DNA from: Chitinophaga sp. S165
GTDB taxonomy: Bacteria > Bacteroidota > Bacteroidia > Chitinophagales > Chitinophagaceae
Assembly: GCF_003182155.1 (NCBI RefSeq)
Contig: NZ_QGTG01000010.1
Coordinates: 1-64,000, forward strand
DNA length: 64,000 bases
Reading direction: 5' to 3'
The position numbers and the translations under genes were made by a program. Shown piece by piece: positions 1 through 7,492 of the stretch. A model generated the notes under the pieces. That model saw only the letters and a list, made by a program, of their open reading frames with translations. It made no database searches and was not told the origin of the DNA. The stretch's first letter is position 1, and the number at the start of each line of letters is the position of its first letter.

Positions 1-1
1 T

Positions 2-142
2 CCACAAAAAGTATGGAAGGCCTGCCTTCGGCAGGAATTAAGTTTTGTCGGTGGTCAAGATACCGTTCCGCTGGTCAGCATCTCCGGAATACACATCGTA
101 GGGACAGGATTTATAAAATTGAAGATGGAATCGAGGAATTGA
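2..142 (+). CDS. C-terminal end of an unidentified protein (cut by window edge)
   Basis: A reading frame open from the left edge runs 46 codons to a TGA at 140-142. The peptide reads like real protein (a GGQDTVPLVSISGIHIVG stretch, then basic residues). It fits better than the first 42 codons of the overlapping frame, which are rich in Arg/Cys/Trp and look random. Its stop overlaps the putative TTG start of the next gene as TTGA, the same style of overlap seen between other genes of this island. The product cannot be identified from so short a piece; it is probably the first gene of a unit with the AAA+ protein. Confidence 0.45.
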   Translation, partial: PQKVWKACLRQELSFVGGQDTVPLVSISGIHIVGTGFIKLKMESRN

Positions 143-1371
143 ACAACCAGGCATTGCAAGAAAAGACGAGTGAAGTTAGTAAGGACACGAATAGTGAGTT
201 ACCGGCTAAAAAGACGCGCAAACGAAAAAAAGGATCGAAATCTGGAATAATTATAAATTCGACGTTTCCAAGTGAAATTGACTTTAATCATCCATATCGC
301 CAAGTAATAATGGCAATAAAAACAAAACCCTTTTTACTAATAACTGGTATGTGTGGAACCGGAAAATCTCGGTTCGCGCGAACTCTTGCGTATCAAACAT
401 GCCCGAAGTACCTTCAGGAAGATGGAATACCTGGCAACTTCCAAATGATTGCTGTTCAACCAGAGTGGTCTGATTCGACTGAATTATTAGGCTGGCTTAC
501 TCTTCAAGGAACTTATAAATTTACCCCTTTTCTTCATTTTCTCATAAAATCATGGCGATATACCGATACACCATTTATCCTATGCCTTGACGAAGTTAAT
601 TTAGCGAAAGTGGAACAATACTTCGCGGATTTCCTATCTATCATTGAAAGCCGTCAATGGATAAATAACGAATTTGCCTCAGACGCTTTTATCAGCGGAA
701 GTCAAATGAAGTTTTACTCAGATCGAGATCCAAATATGTGGGAAAGAATCGGACTTAAATTAGATAGTGGACTGCAAAATAGCTTTCTCTCCCATGGCAT
801 AAGGTTACCTCCCAACTTGATTGTAATAGGAACCGCCAACATGGATGATGCTGGTCAAAGGTTTAGTACGAAGCTACTCGATAGAGTTTCGGTACTGGAA
901 ATGAATGAAATAGACTTTTATGCAGGGATTAGATCCGATGATGTAGCGTTGAAGTTCCCAGCCACCCCTATATCAAACGACAAAATTTTGGGACGGCTTT
1001 TATCTGGTAAAGACGCTTACACGTTATCTCCACAAAACGGAGATTTAATTATATCCGAACTTCAAGCTTTAAACAAAATATTTACCGGAACGTCGTTTAG
1101 ATTTGGATACCGTGTTCGTGACGCATCCCTTATCTATTGCGCCTACAATTCGCAATTGTCTGGAAATCCAAATACTAAGGAGACGATTTACAAATGTTTA
1201 GATGAGATCATCCTAATGAAAATACTTCCTCGGATTTCTGGAGAAGCCGCAAAAAAAGTGATAGATAGCCTGCTTCGATTTACAAAACTTAAATATACAA
1301 GAAGTTACCAACGGATATTGCTTATGCAGAGCGAATCGAATGAATATTTTGGTATTTCCTTCTGGCAATAG
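139..1371 (+). CDS. McrB-like AAA+ NTPase
   Basis: The protein is an AAA+ ATPase/GTPase of the McrB/dynein-like type. Counting from the TTG at 139 (about 410 aa), it shows Walker A GMCGTGKS near residues 70-77, Walker B ILCLDEVN near 147-154 followed by a helix resembling the McrB post-Walker-B region, sensor-1 GTANMDD near 232-237 and a TKLLDR arginine-finger-like motif near 244-249. The frame is open further upstream, but those codons overlap a better peptide in another frame, so I prefer the TTG that overlaps its stop. McrB proteins normally work with the nuclease McrC as a modification-dependent restriction system. No McrC-like gene follows here; the next gene is a NUDIX hydrolase 196 bases away. 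A partner could lie upstream, outside the window. The family call is solid, the biological role is inferred. Confidence 0.75.
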   Translation: MNNQALQEKTSEVSKDTNSELPAKKTRKRKKGSKSGIIINSTFPSEIDFNHPYRQVIMAIKTKPFLLITGMCGTGKSRFARTLAYQTCPKYLQEDGIPGNFQMIAVQPEWSDSTELLGWLTLQGTYKFTPFLHFLIKSWRYTDTPFILCLDEVNLAKVEQYFADFLSIIESRQWINNEFASDAFISGSQMKFYSDRDPNMWERIGLKLDSGLQNSFLSHGIRLPPNLIVIGTANMDDAGQRFSTKLLDRVSVLEMNEIDFYAGIRSDDVALKFPATPISNDKILGRLLSGKDAYTLSPQNGDLIISELQALNKIFTGTSFRFGYRVRDASLIYCAYNSQLSGNPNTKETIYKCLDEIILMKILPRISGEAAKKVIDSLLRFTKLKYTRSYQRILLMQSESNEYFGISFWQ

Positions 1372-1516
1372 CACCACCACAACGCCCCTTCTTTTTCCAA
1401 CAAGCCCTTGTCTCCTTCTCACGTAGGAACATGGGCTTCTTAGTACCTTAATACTTTCGAAGAAGACATCACCCATTATAGACGCAGTTACGCTAGATAG
1501 CGAACCCTTTTCATAG

Positions 1517-1534
1517 CTAATTGAAACAAATTAG
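1517..1534. promoter_or_regulatory. Small inverted repeat upstream of the NUDIX operon
   Basis: CTAATT-GAAACA-AATTAG lies 33 bases before the NUDIX start codon, in the 196-base gap after the AAA+ gene. It could be an operator or part of the promoter region of the four-gene unit. AT-rich sequence makes chance symmetry likely, so confidence is low. Confidence 0.25.
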
Positions 1535-1567
1535 AAATAAAATGATAGAAATTTAGAACTTTGGCTT

Positions 1568-1951
1568 ATGAAAGTTGTTATATGTGGAATAATCTTACGA
1601 GACGAATTAGTCTTTGTTGCGAAAAGAAGTAGCAAAATGAGTGTACCCAGTAAGTGGGAATTTCCTGGTGGAAAAAAGAATGAACATGAATCGGAGGAAG
1701 ATTGTTTAAGACGTGAACTAAAGGAAGAACTTAATATAAGCATTAGAATTAAACAACGTTTTACGTCAAATATTCATCATTATAATGATATTTCTATTAA
1801 TCTAATTGCATACATAGTAATTTATACAGGAGGACAAATTCACTTAAAAGAGCATGAGGATGCAAGATGGTTTAAAAAAGAAGAGTTACTTGATTTAAAT
1901 TGGGCACCCGCTGATATACCCATTTTACATAAATTTTTGAATTATAAATAA
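1568..1951 (+). CDS. NUDIX hydrolase (MutT-like)
   Basis: This 127-residue protein is a single NUDIX domain. The NUDIX box is at residues 35-57: G35, E41, R49-E50, E53-E54, with Asn in place of the usual second Gly. The short length and the preceding FPGG loop resemble MutT-type (d)NTP pyrophosphohydrolases. Such enzymes hydrolyse nucleoside triphosphates, often damaged or modified ones, to the monophosphate and pyrophosphate. Here it is the first gene of a four-gene unit and is followed 38 bases later by a thymidylate-synthase-like gene. The context suggests control of a modified pyrimidine nucleotide pool, either generating a monophosphate substrate or removing an unwanted triphosphate. The fold is certain, the substrate is inference. 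Confidence 0.85.
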   Translation: MKVVICGIILRDELVFVAKRSSKMSVPSKWEFPGGKKNEHESEEDCLRRELKEELNISIRIKQRFTSNIHHYNDISINLIAYIVIYTGGQIHLKEHEDARWFKKEELLDLNWAPADIPILHKFLNYK

Positions 1952-1989
1952 TAAATGTTGATTTGGCAAACTCTTTAATTCCCTAGCGT

Positions 1990-2970
1990 ATGTATTTTGA
2001 AGGCCCCACCCTTGATGATATTTTAAATGACGTATTTAAATCATTAATCAATCTTCCATTTGATAATCAATCTACACGTAGTAACGAAAATGGTAACTCA
2101 AGTGAGATCATCGGTCCTACACTAAAATTATTAAACCCACGGTCCCGCCTAAGCCGCACAGAAACCAAAGGAACTGTATTTAGCGCAATTGGTGAACTAT
2201 TATGGTATCTGTCAGGAGACAATAGCTTGGATTTCATTAAATACTACATTCAAGCTTATGAGAATGAAACTGATGACGGAATAACTATCCATGGAGGCTA
2301 TGGTCCAAGGTTGTTTAAAGCTCAAGATGAAATAGATCAAATTGCCAATGTCATAGAACTTTTGAGAAAGAAACCATCCTCGCGACGTGCAGCAATTCAA
2401 ATATTTGAAGCAAGAGATTTAAAGGATTTCAATTATAAAGACATACCGTGTACATGTACTTTGCAATTCTTAATTAGACAAAATAAGCTAAGTATGGTAG
2501 TATATATGCGCTCTAATGACGCATATAAAGGCTTACCACATGATGTATTTGCATTTACAATGCTGCAGGAAATAATCGCCAAAACCCTAGGTGTGGAACT
2601 TGGCGACTATATTCATTCAATTGGTAGTTTACATTTATATGAATCGTCTAAATCAATGGTTAATAATTATTTGGATGAGGGAGCACAATCGACAAAAATT
2701 TACATGGCAAGCATGCCAGACGGTGATCCATGGAATTCAATAAACAAGTTATTGGAGATAGAAGAGAAAATTCGAAAAAATGAAGAGATTGACATTTCCA
2801 ACTATGATTTACCAAATTATTGGCAGGATATTGCATATTTGTTAGTAATTTTTAGCCTCGCAAAGAATGATAAAACTAATGAGGTCAAGGAATTCAGAAG
2901 AAAAGTATCTGATTCTGTATATCATACATATATTGATAAAAAAATAAATAACAAAAAAGGTACATTATAA
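1990..2970 (+). CDS. Thymidylate-synthase-fold enzyme, probably cytidylate/deoxycytidylate hydroxymethylase-like
   Basis: The 326-residue protein has the thymidylate synthase fold landmarks: GELLWYLSGD with Glu69, the SRR phosphate-binding arginines (132-133), the catalytic Pro-Cys (153-154), MRSND (173-177), GLPHD (181-185) and HLY (215-217). Two positions differ from ordinary ThyA. The residue after the catalytic Cys is Thr, not His. The Asn that pairs with uracil (Asn177 in E. coli ThyA) is Asp185. In the family, Asn to Asp at this position marks enzymes acting on cytosine nucleotides, such as phage dCMP hydroxymethylase and CMP hydroxymethylases of nucleoside antibiotic pathways. I infer a pyrimidine 5-hydroxymethylase rather than a housekeeping thymidylate synthase. 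The stop overlaps the next start by one base, so the genes are probably translationally coupled. Confidence 0.8.
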   Translation: MYFEGPTLDDILNDVFKSLINLPFDNQSTRSNENGNSSEIIGPTLKLLNPRSRLSRTETKGTVFSAIGELLWYLSGDNSLDFIKYYIQAYENETDDGITIHGGYGPRLFKAQDEIDQIANVIELLRKKPSSRRAAIQIFEARDLKDFNYKDIPCTCTLQFLIRQNKLSMVVYMRSNDAYKGLPHDVFAFTMLQEIIAKTLGVELGDYIHSIGSLHLYESSKSMVNNYLDEGAQSTKIYMASMPDGDPWNSINKLLEIEEKIRKNEEIDISNYDLPNYWQDIAYLLVIFSLAKNDKTNEVKEFRRKVSDSVYHTYIDKKINNKKGTL

Positions 2971-3761
2971 TGCTCAATGAGGAAGTGTCGATTTTAGTTA
3001 AGCGGTTGAAGGATCCTGTAATAAAAAAAACAGCTGTAATAGAATGGGGAAGTCCTATTCCTTCGTTCGGAAACCTAGTTTCGTCAAAAATAGCTACCGT
3101 TGGCTTAAATCCCAGTAATCGTGAATTTGTTGATTTAAGCGGAAAAGAGCTAGAGGGCTCTTATAGAAGATTTCATACTTTAAATTCACTGGGAATAAAG
3201 AAGTGGGAAGAAATAGATGAAAGTCACTTGTCTTCTATCGTCAATTTGTGTTTTGAATATTTCTCTCGGAATCCGTACGATGGATGGTTTAAAAAATTAG
3301 ACAATATAATTTCCGGAACAAGCATGTCGTACTACTTTCCTTCTGGTGAAGCGTGTCATTTGGATTTAATTCCATATGCTACGTCTTCTAAATGGACTGA
3401 CTTGACATTAGAACAGAAAAAATTATTATTAGAGATTAGCGGAGATACCTTAGGATTATTATTAAAGCGATCTAAGATAGAAATGCTTATTTTAAATGGA
3501 AAAACAGTAGTTGAAACGCTGCAGAAAATTTCAAATGTCTCATTTGAAAAGGTTAGGATGGATAGTTGGACCCTGCCGAGAAAAGGTGGTGGAGTAGCTG
3601 GGTACGCTTATAAAGGGACAATTAGAAGTTTAGGAGGACACAAATTTAAAAAAGCTATTAAAGTATTAGGGTATAATCATAATATTCAGAGTAGCTATGG
3701 TGTAACAAAGGAAGTCCAGCTAGCAATTAGAAATTGGATAACAAATGAAGTTGGAATATGA
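2970..3761 (+). CDS. Uracil-DNA-glycosylase-superfamily-like protein
   Basis: This 263-residue protein is not assigned with certainty. It shows a VGLNPSN segment (44-50), an HLDLIPYATSSKW segment (130-142) and LILNGKTVVE (173-182). These resemble, in the same order, the water-activating GxNPS loop and the central beta-strand motifs of uracil-DNA glycosylase superfamily proteins. If right, it would bind or excise a base in DNA or a nucleotide. It overlaps its neighbours by one base upstream and by four bases (ATGA) downstream, so it belongs to the same translational unit as the hydroxymethylase-like and pyrophosphorylase-like genes. In that context it may recognise a modified or unmodified pyrimidine. 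A degenerate, non-catalytic member of the fold remains possible. Confidence 0.5.
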   Translation: MLNEEVSILVKRLKDPVIKKTAVIEWGSPIPSFGNLVSSKIATVGLNPSNREFVDLSGKELEGSYRRFHTLNSLGIKKWEEIDESHLSSIVNLCFEYFSRNPYDGWFKKLDNIISGTSMSYYFPSGEACHLDLIPYATSSKWTDLTLEQKKLLLEISGDTLGLLLKRSKIEMLILNGKTVVETLQKISNVSFEKVRMDSWTLPRKGGGVAGYAYKGTIRSLGGHKFKKAIKVLGYNHNIQSSYGVTKEVQLAIRNWITNEVGI

Positions 3762-4696
3762 GACCAGAAGATATAGAAATAGCAAATAGTCTTTCACAAA
3801 AGCTAATAGAATTTGCGAAAAAAACTCATCCATTACCAGGTATAGCAAAACCCCAGGCAATGGAAAGTCTTGTTGCACAAATGGTTGATAGCATTAGACG
3901 AGTAAAATATGTTGAAACAATTCGCGATAAAGAATTATCAGCATCATGTACAGATCCTAATAATCCAAATTATGATCCTGTAAAAGCAGCTGCATACTTT
4001 CGTCAAAATGGTAATATCAATGAAGCTCATTGGCAAGTTTTTTTAGCTATTCATTTTGGTAAAAATCTCAAGTCTGGTTGGAGACTTGCTCGCGAAGTAT
4101 ATCGAGCGGAAGGTAATGCACATCATTGGGATTGGCAACATGTGAGTAATGATATTGAGGGATTTATTTTGTGGTTAAGATTAAACACTGCTCGTTTAAA
4201 AAGGATCGGTAGTTTCGGAAATCACCGAAAATATCAAAGTTTAAATGCAGATTCTAATGCTGGTACGGGTTCTACAGTGAGGAGTTACATCGGTTGGATA
4301 GGAGACACAAAAGACCATCATGATTTAGTAAAAAATGCTGTCGAAAATGGTGGAAATAATCCACAAGCTCTTTTCGATATACTCTATCAAGGTATAGACC
4401 AAGTTAAAGGTTTTGGAAGAATGGCCAAATTCGACTATTTAACTATGTGCGGTAAACTCGGAATTGTTGATATAGAACCGGGTTCTGCATATATGGAAAA
4501 CGCAACAGGCCCTGTTACAGGTGGCCGATTGTTGTTTGAAGGAAAAAAAAATGGAGTTCTTACTGAAAAAGAATTAGATGACTTATTAATGTCTTTGCAA
4601 GAAAAACTCCAATTACGTTTCGGAATGCAAGTCTTAGAAGATGCAATCTGCAATTGGCAAAAATCTCCCAATACCTACATTCCATTTAGAGGTTAA
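3758..4696 (+). CDS. Alpha-glutamyl/putrescinyl-thymine pyrophosphorylase-like protein
   Basis: The 312-residue protein resembles, from memory of the family, clade-3 alpha-glutamyl/putrescinyl-thymine pyrophosphorylases. In phages, members of this superfamily replace the pyrophosphate on a 5-(pyrophosphoryl-methyl) pyrimidine in DNA by an amine or amino acid. Recognisable blocks are an ESLVAQMVDSIRR helix (36-48), the highly conserved-looking AAYFRQNGNINEAHW to FGKNLKSGWRL stretch (77-110), HHWDW (122-126) and a GFGRMAKFDY segment around residue 220. It is the last gene of the unit and ends overlapping by four bases with a convergent toxin-antitoxin pair. Its position behind a hydroxymethylase-like enzyme matches the expected order of steps in a hypermodification pathway, although no kinase for the hydroxymethyl group is visible. 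Assignment is by pattern memory only. Confidence 0.6.
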   Translation: MRPEDIEIANSLSQKLIEFAKKTHPLPGIAKPQAMESLVAQMVDSIRRVKYVETIRDKELSASCTDPNNPNYDPVKAAAYFRQNGNINEAHWQVFLAIHFGKNLKSGWRLAREVYRAEGNAHHWDWQHVSNDIEGFILWLRLNTARLKRIGSFGNHRKYQSLNADSNAGTGSTVRSYIGWIGDTKDHHDLVKNAVENGGNNPQALFDILYQGIDQVKGFGRMAKFDYLTMCGKLGIVDIEPGSAYMENATGPVTGGRLLFEGKKNGVLTEKELDDLLMSLQEKLQLRFGMQVLEDAICNWQKSPNTYIPFRG

Positions 4697-5772
4697 TTAT
4701 GAAAAATCTCTTCCCATTCATATCGACGTATATAACCCTTAAATGCACTGTAAGGCATACGCTCTAAATAATGAAGCTGGCCCACAACAATTCCCAGCGA
4801 TATGTCAGCATCTTTAGCAAAGTTTTTAATCTCCCTCGCGTTAACTGGCATTGTTCTTAGGCGAACTTGAAGATTTTTAGGGATAAGAATATCCAGTGCA
4901 AACTCGTTGGCCTCTTTTTCCTCTATACTTTCTTGCGTACTAGGGGAATTTTCAAGAATTAACTTTTCTCCATGTAACAATAAGTGTCCTGCTTCATGAA
5001 AAAAAGTAAACCAGAAATTATCCTCCGACTTATGTCTGAAACTTAAAAGAATCATTGCCTTTTTCTCCGTTAGAAATTTGGTCGCACCATTAACAGCGCA
5101 ACCTGTAGGAGTTTGAGCAATGATTACAGCAACCCCACATTTAGCACATTCATCCTTTAATTTCACAAGAAATTCACTTGGCTTATTAGATTTTACTAAA
5201 GCACGTAATGCTTTAAGGGTTTTCTCAAATCTTTGAGCGTCCCAATCATTACATTTAATAAATTCACTCTGAATCTCACCTTGCCTAATCCATGTAGCAA
5301 CTGAAGCTGGATTTGAGCTGATCTTCTCGGATTTCCTAAATGCGGTTAAAGATGTTACAACTCCATATTTTTTTCTCCAAGCCCATACATCTGGTACATT
5401 AAAATAACGCAGGCAAGACTGAACGATATCTGAGGTTTCACCAATCCAATTGAACTTTTTCATCTCCTTAATGGGAAGCTCTTTCAGCCATTCCTTTTCC
5501 TCGGATTCTCTTAATCTCGTGATGCTTTCACGATACTGATTTTCCCTATTAACCCAAAAGTTGGCAGATCCGCCAACAGTCTTTTCCAATTTTTGAGCAA
5601 CATCTCTATTTATCTCAACGAATCCATGCAAAAGTTCTCTAGCATATTCAACGTCACTATCCATTCCTTTAGCAAACTCATGGAGAGACATTTTTTTTGA
5701 ACTTAAAATATCCAAAATGGTATCGCCGGGAACTGATGCCCACATTGGTTGAAAACTTTCAGATTTGTTCAT
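4693..5772 (-). CDS. HigA-like antitoxin fused to ImmA/IrrE metallopeptidase domain
   Basis: The 359-residue protein has an N-terminal HigA-type helix-turn-helix (about residues 12-75). This is followed by a linker, then an ImmA/IrrE-type zinc peptidase domain with HEAGH at 259-263 and the downstream EKEANEFA acidic segment near 285-292. HigA/ImmA fusions pair with RelE/HigB-like toxins. The DNA-binding part is expected to repress the operon, and the peptidase part may cleave a regulator or toxin under stress or phage infection. The upstream gene on the same strand overlaps it by four bases (ATGA). Its 3' end also overlaps the 3' end of the pyrophosphorylase-like gene on the other strand by four bases, an unusually compact convergent junction. 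Confidence 0.8.
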   Translation of the reverse strand: MNKSESFQPMWASVPGDTILDILSSKKMSLHEFAKGMDSDVEYARELLHGFVEINRDVAQKLEKTVGGSANFWVNRENQYRESITRLRESEEKEWLKELPIKEMKKFNWIGETSDIVQSCLRYFNVPDVWAWRKKYGVVTSLTAFRKSEKISSNPASVATWIRQGEIQSEFIKCNDWDAQRFEKTLKALRALVKSNKPSEFLVKLKDECAKCGVAVIIAQTPTGCAVNGATKFLTEKKAMILLSFRHKSEDNFWFTFFHEAGHLLLHGEKLILENSPSTQESIEEKEANEFALDILIPKNLQVRLRTMPVNAREIKNFAKDADISLGIVVGQLHYLERMPYSAFKGYIRRYEWEEIFHN

Positions 5773-6095
5773 ATCTTTTCAATTTTCAATATTTTAATAC
5801 GTGTTACCCTATTCCAATCAATATTTCCGAAAGAATTTTTAGGCTTATTTTTTATGTGATTAGAACAAAAAACAAGCCCATATCCCTCCCCGAGGTCGAG
5901 AATATATATGGAATGATCTTCATTACCAGCTTGTCCTTGATTTTCAGGAGGAAGTTCTGTTAAATTCTCAACAGCACTAATATCTGCCAGACGAGTTTGG
6001 AGATTTTTTGATATTGCCACACCAAATTTGGTTGCTGAAATAACAGGATCCTCACAAAGCGCCCGAATCTGCCTATCCAAAAAAGCTATTACCAA
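5769..6095 (-). CDS. RelE/HigB-like toxin
   Basis: The 108-residue product fits a HigB/RelE-type mRNA interferase. It opens with a FLDRQIRALCED helix, has a central TELPPENQG segment, and ends with DWNRVTRIKILKIEKI, a typical last strand of this fold. It lies directly upstream of, and overlaps by four bases, the HigA-ImmA-like antitoxin gene. This is the toxin-first order characteristic of HigBA. No ATG is available; the best start is a TTG at 6093-6095, which would keep toxin translation weak. RelE-family catalytic residues are poorly conserved, so activity cannot be judged from the sequence. Confidence 0.65.
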   Translation of the reverse strand: MVIAFLDRQIRALCEDPVISATKFGVAISKNLQTRLADISAVENLTELPPENQGQAGNEDHSIYILDLGEGYGLVFCSNHIKNKPKNSFGNIDWNRVTRIKILKIEKI

Positions 6096-6315
6096 CTGTA
6101 GTACTTTATGTTATAAACAGGTCTATTCAAGAGAGTTTACATATTAATATACTATAAAATAATGATTTTGCAAAAAATTTGCGCAAATTTACGTTTTTCC
6201 TTGATATGAGAAGACCATTTTCATGGAAAAGGTCATTTTACATTATAATTAATAAAATAATTCAACAAAAACTAAAATTAGAATAGTGAAGCTTTTTAAA
6301 GAACTAAATAGGACT

Positions 6316-6964
6316 TCAAAATTCATTATGTAATATAACAACCATTGCTAAGCACCATACTCCAATCATAGCACCGAGTTTTATATTATTAACATCACCA
6401 TTCTTCTCTCCAGCCATTATTATTTCAAATGCCCTTAAGTCAGCTTCTTTTTCTTGTTCAATAGATTTAAGATGGTCACTATCGATAGCTAAACAATGTG
6501 ATAATTCTTGATGAGCGAATTCATGAGCCAAAATGAAATTAACCGTTGAAAGATATGCGAGATTTGTTCGCTCAATAAGATTCTCATAACCAGACTTAAT
6601 GTATTCCGGATTAGGCATATCAAGCTTCCAGTCACTATATTTATCAATTAAAGAAAATCCGTAAGCCCATGTAGCCTCAGCCTCCGAAAACAGAAATAGT
6701 TCATTGAGGGACATACTCTTCGTGGGAGACAATGCATTCTCAATTCTGAGTAGAACTATAGTAAGAAAACTGTAACAGTTATACCATAGATAAGATAGAA
6801 ATGTTTCTTGAATAAAAATTCTTCCAAATATAGTTTTGGGACTTGCGATTTTTTCGCAATCAACTTGAAATTCTATATTTTCATCATTTTCCTTCCCCTA
6901 TGAGACTCGGATTTATATTTCTAAATGACGCTAGTAATCTCTTTTTCAGTACTCTCACGGGCAT
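6316..6964 (-). pseudogene. Frameshifted HExxH metallopeptidase (peptidase U49/Lit-like)
   Basis: The intact part (TTG at 6732 to stop at 6316) encodes a zinc peptidase core with HEFAHQELSH and a downstream QEKEADLRAFE acidic segment, plus a hydrophobic C-terminus. The same frame stays open further upstream to a TAG at 6898-6900 without a start codon. A second frame starts at an ATG at 6962-6964 behind an AAGGAA ribosome site and encodes MPVRVLKKRLLASFRN and on to IGEGK. It then hits TGA exactly where the first frame begins its plausible peptide. One extra base, or a +1 shift, near 6880-6892 in the run GGGGAAGGAAAATGA joins them into about 215 residues. The family resembles Lit-type phage exclusion peptidases or ImmA-like peptidases; I am moderately sure of the frameshift and less of the family. 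Confidence 0.55.
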
Positions 6965-7492
6965 TATTCCTTGAGCAGAATTATCATTCCGATATTAGTC
7001 ATGAAAAGTTTTCTTTTTGATACAACTTAGCACCACAATTTAATCTCTTTATCCTTTCTTTGAAAAAATCAGTTAAAATACAAATACAATGTTTATCCTG
7101 CTATTTATTCCTTTTGTTTTGACTTTTAATACAACTGATAAGATTATCCGACTGTGTCACTATTTTTCTTGAAATATGCGATGTAGTAGATAAGTATATT
7201 ATTGAAGTCTGATTTTTGCCATTCATCATTTTTAGCATTAGGTCTGATTTAAAATAGCAACATGTTTGCTTTCTTAGCTCATTAACGTAATATTAACTTC
7301 TTTTGAAAAAAAATAGCCTAACTAGTACCGAATTAAACGCTAACATTATTGTTATAATTTAATTTAACAACTAAAGGATCTAATCGGTTTAAACAGCCAT
7401 GGAAACTAATCATCTACGAAAGTTTTGCTAGTTCATGTCACATCAGCTCAATATTTGAACATACTAAATTATTATAAATCTATACAATCAAT
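6965..7492. other. AT-rich intergenic region
   Basis: About 530 very AT-rich bases between the divergent peptidase relic and the HEPN gene. I see no coding frame of note, no RNA gene and no strong hairpin. It should contain the promoters of both neighbours, but no convincing TTTG/TAnnTTTG pair was picked out. Confidence 0.4.

Noticed and set aside
13..138. Extension of the AAA+ frame to an ATG at 13
   Set aside because: The first 42 codons look random (many Arg, Trp, Cys), while the same bases encode a better peptide in another frame ending at 142.
1990..2970. Housekeeping thymidylate synthase
   Set aside because: Asp at the uracil-selecting Asn position and loss of the His after the catalytic Cys argue against ThyA, as does the operon context.
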